The position numbers were made by a program, and so were the translations under genes. A DNA stretch of 64,000 bases, taken from Anaerolineales bacterium. Its GTDB lineage: Bacteria; Chloroflexota; Anaerolineae; JAAEKA01. Shown here piece after piece: positions 34,683 through 43,524 of this stretch (position 1 is its first letter; every line of letters begins with the position of its first letter). The stretch covers positions 62,001 through 126,000 of the forward strand of contig JACKBI010000015.1 of NCBI GenBank assembly GCA_020634615.1. Reading direction: 5' to 3'. The notes under the pieces were generated by a model that did not search any database, was not told the origin of the DNA, and saw only the letters and a list, made by a program, of their open reading frames with translations.

Positions 34683-34742
34683 TCTTCTTGCTCCTTGCTA
34701 TTCCTCGACTGTGCACAACGCGATTAGGGTAACCCAAGAGAT

Positions 34743-35417
34743 CTAGCCGAGGGCTTCTTTTGGCGGTTGCTTCCGATGCCGGTCGACTCTGGCTGCACTC
34801 AACCACCCCAGTGGAAAGGCGATCAGATGGGCCAGCTCAGCAGTCAGCTGAAGAGTCAACTCATCAACCGTGCCGGACGCCGTCAGAACTACCGCCAGCA
34901 GCGCGGCCAAAATGGCGCCGCCGCCAATCCAGCGCCAGGGCCTTGGCAACAGTCCGATCACCAGCCCCAGCGCGCCAAAGGCTCCAGCCGACGGACCGAC
35001 ATCGCGGGCCACGAACAGGCCTGTTCCCAACGATAGATGCATCAGATGCATCGGCAGCGCAATCGCCAGCGATTCGAGCAACAGCGTCGCCAGATGTACG
35101 CCCCAGAAAGCCAGAAACGCTGCCAGGGTTCCCGCCAACCACTCGGCCGCACCAACGGTGAGGGCCACAAAGAGCAACGCCTGCCAAAACATCAATCCGC
35201 CCGCCGTCACCAGCGCAGAAGTCAGCAGACCATCCCAGCGCGCCAGCCAAAGGTCGACAGGAGCAAAGCCCAGTCGCTGAAGCCAGGCTTGTGAAAGCGC
35301 GGCAAAATGGCTTCTGGTCAACAACGCCATGATCAGCAGGCTGGCAACCAGGAGAAGTGTGAAACTCCAGCGGTGAGCGAGCGCGTTACCGCGCTGCCAT
35401 GCTTTGTGGTTTGTCAT
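34743..35417 (-). CDS. Rhomboid-like intramembrane protein
   Basis: 224 residues from ATG 35417, six membrane segments. 'DVGPSAGAFGALG' carries the Ser of the rhomboid GxSG-type motif, and 'ELAHLIAFPLGWL' in the last helix has the His, the usual Ser-His dyad geometry. The N-terminal loop lacks the WR motif, so it may be a rhomboid-related rhombosortase or an inactive homologue. A codon further upstream (GTG 35504) is possible, but the extension is uncharacteristic. It is not clustered with a substrate that I can identify. Confidence 0.6.
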   Translation of the reverse strand: MTNHKAWQRGNALAHRWSFTLLLVASLLIMALLTRSHFAALSQAWLQRLGFAPVDLWLARWDGLLTSALVTAGGLMFWQALLFVALTVGAAEWLAGTLAAFLAFWGVHLATLLLESLAIALPMHLMHLSLGTGLFVARDVGPSAGAFGALGLVIGLLPRPWRWIGGGAILAALLAVVLTASGTVDELTLQLTAELAHLIAFPLGWLSAARVDRHRKQPPKEALG

Positions 35418-35520
35418 GCAGCATTCAGTCAGCAGCCGGGCAAAGTTTTGCGCCACGCTACAGGCCAACATTCGCTGACCCTCACGTCGCGCACGATGAA
35501 CCACCCTAGCGCATAGTCAT

Positions 35521-35549
35521 ACTATAGCACGCTTGATTGCGCTTGTCCT
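35521..35549 (-). promoter_or_regulatory. Promoter candidate of the rhomboid-like gene
   Basis: On the minus strand, AGGACA (35549-35544), 17 bases, TATAGT (35526-35521). The -35 is imperfect. It gives a leader of about 95 bases to ATG 35417. Confidence 0.4.
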
Positions 35550-35581
35550 TAGCTGCTACTAATGATGACCTTAAGAAAAGC

Positions 35582-35740
35582 GTAACTATTCAGCCTACAC
35601 CAAACCAGTGAATGAAATTCACTGGCTGAAAGTATGAAGGCCCCTCAGGGCCTGGCCGACCGACTCCCAGCGGCTGAGGCCGCTTCGTGCTTTCAGCCGG
35701 GGGATTTCAATCCCTGGGCGGAGGCAGACTGAATAGTTAC
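35582..35740 (+). repeat. GTAACTATTCAG-bracketed composite element 2 (multi-hairpin)
   Basis: Brackets GTAACTATTCAGCCT (35582-35596) and AGACTGAATAGTTAC (35726-35740), 14 of 15 positions complementary. Inside, a second stem GGCTGAAAG/CTTTCAGCC encloses hairpins GGCCC/GGGCC and AGCGGC/GCCGCT. CCAGTGAAT/ATTCACTGG and GGGATT/AATCCC hairpins flank it. The whole can fold as a branched structure. Confidence 0.65.
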
Positions 35741-35796
35741 AGAAAAGCTGAGAATTCGTCGTTGCACAACCAACCCTTCGACCGGTTCCACGCCGT

Positions 35797-37029
35797 TCAA
35801 TCGGCCAGAGATGGCTGCTCTCTGGCGGGCGCAATACCCTTGTCCTCCATTTGCGAATAGCCGGCGCGCGCGATGCGCCACAGGCTGGCCACGATGGGAA
35901 TAAGCGACACGGCCCACAGCCCGTAGGCAATGCCGTGCAGCACGGCCGCCTGGCCGGCGAAGAAGATGCTGGCCCACAGGAACACCCCGCCCAGATTGAC
36001 CGTGGTCACGGTGAACCAGGTGCCGCCCAAACGGGCTACCTGGTCCGCCAGGAGCAGCCGTGCGAAGAGGTAGGGCAGGAAGGCATAGCCGAACTGTAGC
36101 ACCCAGCCATAGATCAATGCCTGGGGCGCGTTCAACTCGATCCCCGCGCCGGGAAAACCGGTCACCTCCAGCAGGATCAGCGGCGCCACCAGCACCGGAG
36201 CAACGATCCAGACGTAGGACAGGATCAGGTGCCAGAGACCAGGCCCCCAGGCTCCCGGTACACCGATCAACGGCTTGATGACGTTGGCCAGCAGCCAGCC
36301 GGTGGCGATCAAAAAGAGGATGATGCCCGGCACAGTGAACAGCTGCGACGGGATCCACGGCCCCAGCACCAGCAGTAAGGCAGCCATCGTCAACATCCAG
36401 TAGATCGGCCTGATCGAGCGCGGCCAGGCCAGTGGCCGGCCGGCGAAGCTGGGATAGAGATCGATCAACAGTCCGGCGAAAACCAGCGACATGAATCCCC
36501 AATTGTTGGCGTGGATATGCACCTCGATGGGCCTGCTCATGCGCAGCGCCTCGCCCCAGCCCAGCCACAACCCCGTGCCGATGATGATACCCAACAGCAG
36601 GTAAGCCAGGCCGGTCAGGTAGAAGATGCGCCCGTTGGCAGCTTTCGCTTCCGACCGTGGCCCGCGCAGCTCGCCCAGTTGCTTCATCAGCAGCAACGCG
36701 GCGATGAAGACCAGCGTGCCACCGACGAAGATCAGGGCATGATTGACTAACGGGATGGCAATCAGCAGGGTCAGCAGCCCGGCGTTGAGCACAAGCCAGA
36801 TATCCCAGCGCATACGCGGTCGGGCTTGCCTGGCGCGCGCTGCCACCAGAACGGGCAGCAGCCCGAAGAACAGTTCCGTCAGCGTGCCCAGAGTGATCAG
36901 GTGTACCCGCAGCCAACGCAGGCCATTGAACCACGGCAGCAGGTTCAGGCTGGCCAGCGACGAATCCAACGCCGCCAGCACCGCCAGCGAGGCAAACAAC
37001 AGGGTCATCATTAGGTAGGGATAGGGCAT
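35797..37029 (-). CDS. Haem-copper oxidase subunit I-like / NnrS-like membrane protein
   Basis: 410 residues from ATG 37029 (GGAGAAAA upstream), about 12 transmembrane helices. Conserved-looking His residues sit in membrane segments: 'LRVHLITLGTLTE', 'LVNHALIF', 'EVHIHANNWGFMSLV', 'LWHLILSYVWIV' and 'AVLHGIAYGLW'. This spacing recalls subunit I of haem-copper oxidases/NO reductases and NnrS, but canonical ligands cannot be matched one for one. The neighbouring Crp/Fnr regulator, cupin protein and haem-binding protein fit a nitric-oxide or respiratory role. Function is inferred only. Confidence 0.6.
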   Translation of the reverse strand: MPYPYLMMTLLFASLAVLAALDSSLASLNLLPWFNGLRWLRVHLITLGTLTELFFGLLPVLVAARARQARPRMRWDIWLVLNAGLLTLLIAIPLVNHALIFVGGTLVFIAALLLMKQLGELRGPRSEAKAANGRIFYLTGLAYLLLGIIIGTGLWLGWGEALRMSRPIEVHIHANNWGFMSLVFAGLLIDLYPSFAGRPLAWPRSIRPIYWMLTMAALLLVLGPWIPSQLFTVPGIILFLIATGWLLANVIKPLIGVPGAWGPGLWHLILSYVWIVAPVLVAPLILLEVTGFPGAGIELNAPQALIYGWVLQFGYAFLPYLFARLLLADQVARLGGTWFTVTTVNLGGVFLWASIFFAGQAAVLHGIAYGLWAVSLIPIVASLWRIARAGYSQMEDKGIAPAREQPSLAD

Positions 37030-37141
37030 TGGTTTTCTCCGAAGGAAGTGGGACAGGTCCTGGTGTTTCGCCAGTGACAGTCGATAGCTCGTACTTCGTA
37101 TTGCGTATTCGGTATGCGTGGCGCCCAACGATGGGCCAGCG

Positions 37142-37450
37142 TCAGGCGATGCGTACGGCCAGGAACGCCAGATGGGTTTCTGCCTCGACGCCGCGGCTGG
37201 CGCCTTGCAAGGTGATGACGATAGAACCTGGCCCCACGGCCTTGCGCTCTTCGTCCACCTGCATCCAGCCGCTACCTTCCAGGATGTGATAGACGGCAGC
37301 CGCTTCGGGATGAGACGGGATGCGCTGCCCCGGCTCCAGACCGGCCAGGATCACCTTGAACTTGGCGTCTTCCATCACAATGTGCGGTTGAGGACCGTCC
37401 TTTGCGTAGACGACCTTGTCTTTCCAATCAGGCACTAACCATAAAGTCAT
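37142..37450 (-). CDS. Small cupin-domain protein
   Basis: 102 residues, ATG 37450 with AAGGAGG upstream. Cupin motif 1 is recognisable (PGQRIPSHPEAAAVYHILEGSG, quoted in parts: 'PSHPEAA', 'YHILEGSG') and motif 2 is 'VGPGSIVITLQG'. A single-domain cupin; metal ligands are reduced (one or two His), so it may be a binding or sensor protein rather than an oxygenase. It precedes the haem-copper-oxidase-like gene by 112 bp on the same strand. Confidence 0.8.
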   Translation of the reverse strand: MTLWLVPDWKDKVVYAKDGPQPHIVMEDAKFKVILAGLEPGQRIPSHPEAAAVYHILEGSGWMQVDEERKAVGPGSIVITLQGASRGVEAETHLAFLAVRIA

Positions 37451-37479
37451 ACATGTCCTCCTTAGAATCTGTTTGACAA

Positions 37480-37566
37480 GACTTCGGAAGTCGCCGATTG
37501 CTTGTCACGACTGGCCCTCAGCGGTTGGGGCAAGTCCCGCTTGTTGACCCGGCGACTCCCGAAGTC
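37480..37566 (+). repeat. 85-bp palindrome-ended element, copy 2
   Basis: 87 bp; ends GACTTCGGAAGTCGCCG and GGCGACTCCCGAAGTC. Same orientation as copy 1. Confidence 0.75.
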
Positions 37567-37676
37567 TGAGCCGGTAAACGACAGACCCTTCGCGTTTCTC
37601 GCTCCGGGCCAAAAGTCGTCGTTGGCGCCGGGAAACCCGAAGGGTCTCAACCCTGAACCCAACTAAAAATAGAAAT

Positions 37677-37771
37677 CACCCAAGCCTATACCGGAGTATA
37701 ACGCTTGGGTGAAGCAATGTCGCCGACTTAAGTCGGATTGATCGCCCAGAATCAGGGATTCGAAATCCCTG
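37677..37771 (+). repeat. Triple hairpin cluster
   Basis: CACCCAAGC/GCTTGGGTG (37677-37711) with an inner TATAC/GTATA hairpin, the perfect palindrome CCGACTTAAGTCGG (37723-37736), then CAGGGATT/AATCCCTG (37753-37771). The last part plus 'GGCTGAAGGTAC' resembles the left half of the element at 35582. It lies 23 bp beyond the 3' end of the crp gene and may end its transcript. Confidence 0.6.
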
Positions 37772-37794
37772 GCTGAAGGTACTTGGAGGATTGT

Positions 37795-38478
37795 CTATGC
37801 TGCCAGCGCTTCCAGCGCCTCTCGGTCACAAATACGAATGCGCTGACGGTCAACTTCGATGACACCGTCCGCATCCAGGCCGCGCATAGCGCGCTGGATA
37901 ACATCGGGCACGGTGCCCAGCCGCGCAGCCAGTTCGGCCTGGGTGTACCATCGCGGCCGGAGAAGTTCGTCACCATCAGCAGTCTCGAGCAGCAGCCGTG
38001 CCAGTCGTCCGGTCACCGGCCGCAAGGACAGATCGGCCACCAGATCCACCAGATCGATGACGCGTCTGGCCATGTTTTCCAGCACGTTCTCAGCAAAATC
38101 CGGCCGTTCACGCAAGAGGCGCAGAATGGCGTCCCGTTGTAGTAGCCATGCGCCGGCCGGCTCCAGCGCGTAGACCGTGGCCGGGAGCGACCAATTCGCG
38201 AAAACCCCGGCCTCGTTGAAAGTTTCACCGGGACCAATGAAGCGTAGCACCTGCTCGCGGCCTTCGGGTGAACTCTTGACCGCCTTCAACCAGCCGTGGC
38301 GCAGCAGATAGAGACCTGACGCCGGCTCCCCCTCCAAAAAGACCACCTCACCCGGCGCATACTCGCGCCAGAGCGCGTGCCTGGCCAAGTCGTCGAGGAC
38401 TTCGCCCTTCAGTCCCGCGAAAAAGGCAACCGTGCGCAGTTGGGCGATGAGGGAGGACATTTTGAAATCGTTGGACAT
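37795..38478 (-). CDS. Crp/Fnr family transcriptional regulator
   Basis: 227 residues. The N-terminal cyclic-nucleotide-binding fold has 'YAPGEVVFLEGEPASGLYLL' and 'VLRFIGPGETFNEAG'. A long dimer helix follows (NVLENMARRVIDLVDLVADL), then a winged helix with 'TQAELAARLGTVPDVIQRAM'. No N-terminal Cys cluster, so it is not an FNR-type iron-sulfur sensor. It is closer to DNR/NnrR or general Crp-like proteins. It starts 8 bp after the methyltransferase stop and probably shares its transcript. It could control the cupin/oxidase-like genes downstream. Confidence 0.88.
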   Translation of the reverse strand: MSNDFKMSSLIAQLRTVAFFAGLKGEVLDDLARHALWREYAPGEVVFLEGEPASGLYLLRHGWLKAVKSSPEGREQVLRFIGPGETFNEAGVFANWSLPATVYALEPAGAWLLQRDAILRLLRERPDFAENVLENMARRVIDLVDLVADLSLRPVTGRLARLLLETADGDELLRPRWYTQAELAARLGTVPDVIQRAMRGLDADGVIEVDRQRIRICDREALEALAA

Positions 38479-38486
38479 GAACGGGG

Positions 38487-39302
38487 TTACGCGGTGACAA
38501 ACAGGCCGCTGGCCTTGCTGATGTGGATTACACCGTCGCGCGCCAGAACGGTCTCGAAATGTTGCGTCAACGCCTCGACCGACGGTTCGGCGCTGGCAGT
38601 CCAGAGCATGTTGCGCGTCGAGAGGACATACGCCACCAGCGGGGCAACCTCGCTGATCTCCAGGCTGTCCTTGTAGTCGTGGCGCTCGACATGAGCAAAT
38701 ACCCGCGCCAGTTGCTGCCCGCCGTTTTCCAGGCCAAAGCGTCGTTCAGGCGCCAGCAACGCTGACCGATTGCTGGAAAACGGCGCCAGCAGGTCGCCCA
38801 GTTCCTGCATGTGACCTGCGCCGTTGGTGGCTGCGAACAGCCGGCCGGCGGGCCGCAACACACGTCTGATCTCTGCCAGCGCCCGCGGCAGATCGGGCAC
38901 GTGATAGAGCATGTGGTTGGCCAGCACCGCGTCGAACGCGTTGTCGGCGAAGGGGAGGGTTTGCGCGTCGGCGGTTTGAAAACGGAAACGAGGATCGTCG
39001 CCGGCGCCCGCAGCGCGCAGATTGGCTTCGGCCTGGGTCACCATCCCGGGCGACAGGTCGGCCAGCGTGATCCGCCAGTCTGGTGGGATGCATTGCAATT
39101 GGTCACACCAGAAGCGGCCCGGCCCGCAGCCAATGTCCAGAATGACGGCAGCCGGCGGCAACCTCAGGTGGTCGAAATACCAGCGGTACCACCCGACCGG
39201 GTTCGTGCTGAACAGTTGGTGGACGGCGATGCGTGCGTCCAGATTCGACGAGTCGCGATATTGGCTGTCCAGCAGAAAGCTCTGGTCGGTGATGGACGGC
39301 AT
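38487..39302 (-). CDS. Class I SAM-dependent methyltransferase (copy B)
   Basis: 271 residues, a close paralogue of the protein at 18139-19056: the same start (MPSITDQ), 'YRDSSNLDARIAVH', motif I 'ILDIGCGPGRFW' and 'NHMLYHVPDLPRALAEI'. It is shorter at the C-terminus by about 30 residues, ending at 'HISKASGLFVTA'. Substrate unknown. Adjacent upstream of the Crp/Fnr gene. Confidence 0.85.
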   Translation of the reverse strand: MPSITDQSFLLDSQYRDSSNLDARIAVHQLFSTNPVGWYRWYFDHLRLPPAAVILDIGCGPGRFWCDQLQCIPPDWRITLADLSPGMVTQAEANLRAAGAGDDPRFRFQTADAQTLPFADNAFDAVLANHMLYHVPDLPRALAEIRRVLRPAGRLFAATNGAGHMQELGDLLAPFSSNRSALLAPERRFGLENGGQQLARVFAHVERHDYKDSLEISEVAPLVAYVLSTRNMLWTASAEPSVEALTQHFETVLARDGVIHISKASGLFVTA

Positions 39303-39326
39303 AGTGGTTTCTGGTCCGGCTTCGCC

Positions 39327-39351
39327 AGGTGACAGCCACGATCTGTCACCT
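39327..39351 (-). terminator. Hairpin between the CNNM operon and methyltransferase B
   Basis: AGGTGACAG (39327-39335) and CTGTCACCT (39343-39351) with a 7-base loop. The arms are identical to the outer arms of the palindrome at 53384-53418. It lies just after the end of the CNNM genes on the minus strand, with no T-run. Confidence 0.5.
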
Positions 39352-39361
39352 TATTCACGGC

Positions 39362-40765
39362 CTACCCGTTGCTTTTGCCGTTCTTGCGAGGGCGTTGCTT
39401 GCCCGGACGCGGCTCCTCGGGTGTCTGCTCAGCCGGGGCTGACTCGGGATCCGGTACTTCAGGCAGATGAACGAGGACGGTCTGCACAGCCAACCCTTCC
39501 ACGGCTTCCACCTCCAGCGTGACACCATCGATGGTTGCCGCATCGCCAGGCTGCGCCACGCGCCCCAACTCCGCCATCACCATGCCGCCGACGGTATCCA
39601 CCTCGGGGTGCTCGATCTCCAACTCCAGCAACTGGTTCAACTCATCGATCAACAGGTCACCGCGCACCCTCACAAGAACCGGCGACAGCCGCTCCAGCGG
39701 CGCGATCTCCTGGTCGAACTCGTCCAGAATCTCGCCCACCACCTCTTCGACCACATCTTCCAGCGTGATTAAGCCGGCTGTGCCGCCATATTCGTCAAAC
39801 ACGATGACCAACTGGCGGCGCTCGCGACGGAAGCGGATCAGCATTTGATCGAGCGGCAGCGACTCAGGAACGTAGGCGACTGGCCGAACAAGCTGGCGCA
39901 GGTCGAAAGGCTGGCGCTCGCGGTTGGCTTGCTGGCGCGCCAGTGTCTTGACATGCAGCATACCAACGATTTTGTCCAGGTCGTTGTCGTATACCGGGTA
40001 GCGCGAGTGGCGCTCTTCGCACACGAAACTCAGAATCTCGTCTTCGGTTGCCGAAATGGGAATACCGACGATATGGTTGCGCGGCGTCATGATCCGCCCA
40101 ACAGTGCGCGCCCGCAGATCGAATATGTTCTCGATAAAGAGTTGCTCGCCCGGCTCGACCAGGCCGACCTCGGCGCTTTCGTCGACCAGGTATTCCAGCT
40201 CTTCTGCTGAAAAGAGACGCGCCTGCGCGCTTGCTGCGGGGATGCCCATCGCGCGCACCACCAGATTGCCGATCCCGTTGAACAGCCAAATGATGGGGCC
40301 GAACAGCTTGCTGATGAACCCCATGGCGCGGTCCAGCCGCAGCACGGTCGGCTCGGCGTATTGGATGGCCAGCGACTTCGGCACCATCTCGCCCAGGACG
40401 ACATGCACATAGGTCAGCAGCCCGATGGCCAGGATAGTCGCCAGCGTGTGCGACAGCGGTTCTGACAGCGCACCCAGGCTGCTCAGCGGATGGAGCAGCC
40501 AGTCTGCAATGGTGTGCTCGCCATACATACCCAGCCCGAGGCTGGCAATGGTGATGCCGATCTGAGCTGTGGCCAGATAGCGGTTCTGGCTGTCCGGGTT
40601 CTTGAGAACCCGCAACACATGACGCGCCGGTTTGGATCCCCGCTCAGCCGCCTGAACCAGGCGCGTCTTGGGCACGGCGACGATGGAGAACTCAGCCGCC
40701 ACGAACAGGCCGTTGAGCAGGATCAGCAGGCTGATAATAGCGATTGGCAGCAGGTACTCGTTCAT
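39362..40765 (-). CDS. CNNM/HlyC-type membrane protein with CBS pair (1)
   Basis: 467 residues in the order of this family. A DUF21 domain with three or four helices (ISLLILLNGLFVAAEFSIV at the start), a CBS pair (about 205-325: 'TVGRIMTPRNHIVGIPI', 'VIVFDEYGGTAGLITLEDV') and a C-terminal CorC/HlyC domain ('VDTVGGMVMAELGRV') are followed by a basic Pro-rich tail. These proteins are linked to Mg2+/Co2+ homeostasis and export. ATG 40765 overlaps the stop of its paralogue by 4 bp, so the two are translationally coupled and may form a heteromer. Confidence 0.9.
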   Translation of the reverse strand: MNEYLLPIAIISLLILLNGLFVAAEFSIVAVPKTRLVQAAERGSKPARHVLRVLKNPDSQNRYLATAQIGITIASLGLGMYGEHTIADWLLHPLSSLGALSEPLSHTLATILAIGLLTYVHVVLGEMVPKSLAIQYAEPTVLRLDRAMGFISKLFGPIIWLFNGIGNLVVRAMGIPAASAQARLFSAEELEYLVDESAEVGLVEPGEQLFIENIFDLRARTVGRIMTPRNHIVGIPISATEDEILSFVCEERHSRYPVYDNDLDKIVGMLHVKTLARQQANRERQPFDLRQLVRPVAYVPESLPLDQMLIRFRRERRQLVIVFDEYGGTAGLITLEDVVEEVVGEILDEFDQEIAPLERLSPVLVRVRGDLLIDELNQLLELEIEHPEVDTVGGMVMAELGRVAQPGDAATIDGVTLEVEAVEGLAVQTVLVHLPEVPDPESAPAEQTPEEPRPGKQRPRKNGKSNG

Positions 40766-42108
40766 TCGGCGGCCTCGCGCAGGATTTCCACCTGATCAGG
40801 CGTGGCCGGCAGACTAACGGCCGCCACAGCCTTGCCCTCGATCCGCTCGACGCGCAGCGAGACGTCGCCGAACTCGACGATGTCGCCAACCTCGGCAACC
40901 CGCCCCAGTTCCGTCAGCACCAGCCCGCCGATGGTGTCAGCCTGATCAGTGGGCAGATTGAGTTCCAGCAGTTCGTTGAGATCGTGCACCAGCCAATCCC
41001 AGCGCACCAGAACCCGATTGCCGGGCAGTCCGCGGAACAGCGCCACCTCCTGATCAAACTCGTCCTGCACTTCGCCAAAGATCTCCTCGATCAGATCCTC
41101 CAGCGTCACGATACCGGCGGTGCCGCCGAATTCATCCAGCACGATGGCGACCTGGTAGCGCTTGTGTTGCAGGAGTGCAAACGCTTCGCCTGCGGTCATC
41201 GTCTCGGAAATGTTGAGCGCCGGCACCATGACCTGTCTGATGTCAACAGGCGGCGAGTCAGGATCGTGGCGCACCTGGTGGCGCAGGCAAAGCAGGTCTT
41301 TCAGATGCACCACCCCCAGAATGTTGTCGATCGACTGTTCGTAGAGCGGCAAGCGCGAAAAAGGCGAAGTCGCCAGCAGGCTGAACAACTCGTCGCACGG
41401 CCGCTCTACCGAAGCGGCCAGCACGCGCGTGCGCGGCACCATCAACTGACGCACGGTGGTGCGTCGCATCCACAGGGTGTTTTCGATCAGTCGCCGCTCC
41501 TGCACATCCAGTACACCGCCCTCACCGCTTTCCTCGACCAGAATGGCGATCTCTTCGGGCGAATGGACGTGGACGTGCTCAGTGGTGGGATCGACGCCAA
41601 ACAGACGTAGCACCAGCCGGCCGCTGCCGTTGAACAGCCATCTGAGGGGGCTAAACAGGACCATCGACCAGCGCAACGGCAGCACCGTCAGAAGCGCCAG
41701 TCGCTCAGGATATTGCACGCCGATGTTTTTCGGCACCAGTTCGCCAAAGATCACCTGGAAACCCGTCAGTACCAACAGGACAATGGTTGCCGACAGAGAC
41801 GCGGCCGCGGCCGGCGCCAGCCCTCCCAGATTCGTCAACCACGGCGCGATCACCGGTGACAGGGCTGCCTGCGCGTAAAAGCCCAGCACCAAGCTGGAGA
41901 CGGTAATGCCGATCTGACAGGCTGCGATGTAGTCGTCGAGTCTGGAGGGATCTTCGACCACCGGCAAGACCATGCGGGCAAACCGGTTGCCCTGGTCACT
42001 TAACTGCGACAGGCGTGACCGGCGGGAACTGAGGGTGGAGAATTCTGCCGCTACGTAGAGGGCATTGAAAAGCAGCAGTATGATGATAACTGCGAATGTG
42101 ACTAACAA
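40762..42108 (-). CDS. CNNM/HlyC-type membrane protein with CBS pair (2)
   Basis: 448 residues, TTG start 42108 with CGGAG 8 bases upstream. Same domain order as its neighbour: DUF21 (VIIILLLFNALYVAAEFS), CBS pair ('TVRQLMVPRTRVLAA', 'IVLDEFGGTAGIVTLEDL') and CorC/HlyC domain ('ADTIGGLVLTELGRV'). The pair probably arose by tandem duplication. It is transcribed away from the acyl-CoA dehydrogenase. Confidence 0.9.
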   Translation of the reverse strand: MLVTFAVIIILLLFNALYVAAEFSTLSSRRSRLSQLSDQGNRFARMVLPVVEDPSRLDDYIAACQIGITVSSLVLGFYAQAALSPVIAPWLTNLGGLAPAAAASLSATIVLLVLTGFQVIFGELVPKNIGVQYPERLALLTVLPLRWSMVLFSPLRWLFNGSGRLVLRLFGVDPTTEHVHVHSPEEIAILVEESGEGGVLDVQERRLIENTLWMRRTTVRQLMVPRTRVLAASVERPCDELFSLLATSPFSRLPLYEQSIDNILGVVHLKDLLCLRHQVRHDPDSPPVDIRQVMVPALNISETMTAGEAFALLQHKRYQVAIVLDEFGGTAGIVTLEDLIEEIFGEVQDEFDQEVALFRGLPGNRVLVRWDWLVHDLNELLELNLPTDQADTIGGLVLTELGRVAEVGDIVEFGDVSLRVERIEGKAVAAVSLPATPDQVEILREAAE

Positions 42109-42168
42109 GTACTAACTCCGCTGAACCGTCGATTTGTCGGGTGATAGTATAAGCCAGATTGTGATCTG

Positions 42169-42198
42169 TTGACAACTCCAAACGAGATGTGCTATGCT
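42169..42198 (+). promoter_or_regulatory. Promoter of the acyl-CoA dehydrogenase gene
   Basis: TTGACA (42169-42174), 18 bases, TATGCT (42193-42198). The start would fall near 42205, directly before AGGAGG (42208-42213), giving a very short leader. Confidence 0.7.
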
Positions 42199-42220
42199 CG
42201 ACCAGCCAGGAGGCACATCG

Positions 42221-43444
42221 ATGGATTTCTCACTGTCCGACGAACATTTGCGTGCACAGCAAATGGTACGAACATTTGCCCAGCGGGAAGTTGCGCCGAT
42301 CATCAAGGAAGCTGATCGCAATCAGTCCATGCCACCGCACCTACTGCCGCGCATGGCCGAGCTGGGCATTCTCGGCATCTGCATCCCTGAACGCTATGGC
42401 GGCCAGGGTTTCGATTATATCACCCTGGGGCTGGCCTGCGAGGAACTGGAGGCGGCTGATACGAGTCTGCGGACAGCCATGTCGGTTCACGTGGGACTGA
42501 ACAGCCTGACGCTGCTGCAGTGGGGCAGCGAAACGCAGAAGCAGCGCTTTCTGGCGCCACAGGCGCGCGGCGAGAAGGTGGCGATGTTTGGCCTGACCGA
42601 AGCAGGCGCAGGCAGTGACGTGGCTGCCATGGCTTCCACTGCCCGTCGCGACGGAGCGGAGTACGTCGTCAACGGCGAGAAGATGTGGATCTCGCTGGCC
42701 AGCCTGGCCCATCACATCCTCTGGTTCGCGCGCACCAATCCGGAGCGCTCCGATCCGCACGAACAGCTTTCGGCCTTCATCATTGAGACCGACCGGCCCG
42801 GCGTCACCCGCGGCGACATCCACGGCAAACTGGGCCTGCGCGCTGGCTCCACCGGCTGGGTGCATTGTCAGGATGTGCGTGTGCCGGCCGAGAACCGGCT
42901 GGGCGAGGAGGGCGAGGGGTTCAGGATCGCGATGTCGGCGCTGGACAACGGCCGTTACACGGTGGCCGCCGGGGCAACTGGGTTGATCCGCGCCGCGCTG
43001 GAGGCCAGCGTCAAGTACGCCAAAGAACGCAAGACCTTCGGTCGCGAGATTGGTCGTCACCAGTTGGTGCAACAGAAAATCGCGCGCATGTCCCGTGACT
43101 ACGAGCTGGCCCGGCTGGCTTATCTGCAAGTGGGCTGGATGAAGAACCAGGGGCTGCGCAACACCAGGGAAGTATCACTGGCCAAGTGGTTCGCAACCGA
43201 CGCATCCTTTGATGCGGCCAATGAGGCGGTACAAGTCCACGGCTCCTACGGCTACAGCGACGAGTACGATGTGGAGCGCTACCTGCGCAATTCAAAAGCG
43301 GCGGTGATCTACGAAGGGACCAGCGAGATCCACCAGTTGATGCAAGCCGGCTATGCGCTGGGCTACCGCCAAGATGGCGACCTGCGCTGTGAACTGCCGA
43401 CCTACGATCCGCAGGTGTGGCAGGGGGAGAGCGGTGACCAGTGA
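42221..43444 (+). CDS. Acyl-CoA dehydrogenase
   Basis: 407 residues from ATG 42221 (AGGAGG 7 bases upstream). FAD-dependent acyl-CoA dehydrogenase fold: 'MFGLTEAGAGSDVAAM' and 'VVNGEKMWISLASLAHHILW' bind FAD and substrate. 'VIYEGTSEIHQLMQAGYALG' at the C-terminus holds the Glu that is the catalytic base in short-chain and glutaryl-type enzymes. It oxidises an acyl-CoA to the enoyl-CoA, passing electrons to ETF. The last four codons and the stop come from a heptamer repeat (GTGACCA), so the natural end has been replaced. Confidence 0.92.
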   Translation: MDFSLSDEHLRAQQMVRTFAQREVAPIIKEADRNQSMPPHLLPRMAELGILGICIPERYGGQGFDYITLGLACEELEAADTSLRTAMSVHVGLNSLTLLQWGSETQKQRFLAPQARGEKVAMFGLTEAGAGSDVAAMASTARRDGAEYVVNGEKMWISLASLAHHILWFARTNPERSDPHEQLSAFIIETDRPGVTRGDIHGKLGLRAGSTGWVHCQDVRVPAENRLGEEGEGFRIAMSALDNGRYTVAAGATGLIRAALEASVKYAKERKTFGREIGRHQLVQQKIARMSRDYELARLAYLQVGWMKNQGLRNTREVSLAKWFATDASFDAANEAVQVHGSYGYSDEYDVERYLRNSKAAVIYEGTSEIHQLMQAGYALGYRQDGDLRCELPTYDPQVWQGESGDQ

Positions 43445-43524
43445 CCAGTAATCAGTAACCAGTGATCGGTCAGGGGCAAAGCCACCGTCTACTGACTACT
43501 GACTACTGATAACTGATTACCGTT
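43434..43524 (+). repeat. Inverted heptamer arrays between converging genes
   Basis: GTGACCA, GTGACCA, GTAATCA, GTAACCA, GTGATCG (43434-43468), a 21-base centre, then TACTGAC, TACTGAC, TACTGAT, AACTGAT, TACCGTT (43490-43524). The two halves are roughly complementary, so they can fold as a long imperfect hairpin. It overlaps the stop codons of both the dehydrogenase and the converging methyltransferase. Confidence 0.8.

Larger units (their letters stand above)
35418..35796 (-). other. Intergenic region (379 bp)
   Basis: Holds a minus-strand promoter candidate for the rhomboid-like gene (35521-35549) and a 159-bp multi-hairpin element (35582-35740). Nothing else was recognised. Confidence 0.5.
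37451..37794 (-). other. Intergenic region rich in palindromes (344 bp)
   Basis: Between crp and the cupin gene. It holds the 87-bp element copy 2 (37480-37566) and a run of three hairpins (37677-37771). AAGGAGG at about 37455-37461 (minus strand) is the cupin ribosome-binding site. I see no good promoter. Confidence 0.5.

Noticed and set aside
35693..36934. A second long minus-strand frame overlapping the haem-copper-oxidase-like gene
   Set aside because: Arg/Ala/Gly-rich reading without membrane segments; the adjacent frame has about 12 clean helices and a ribosome-binding site.
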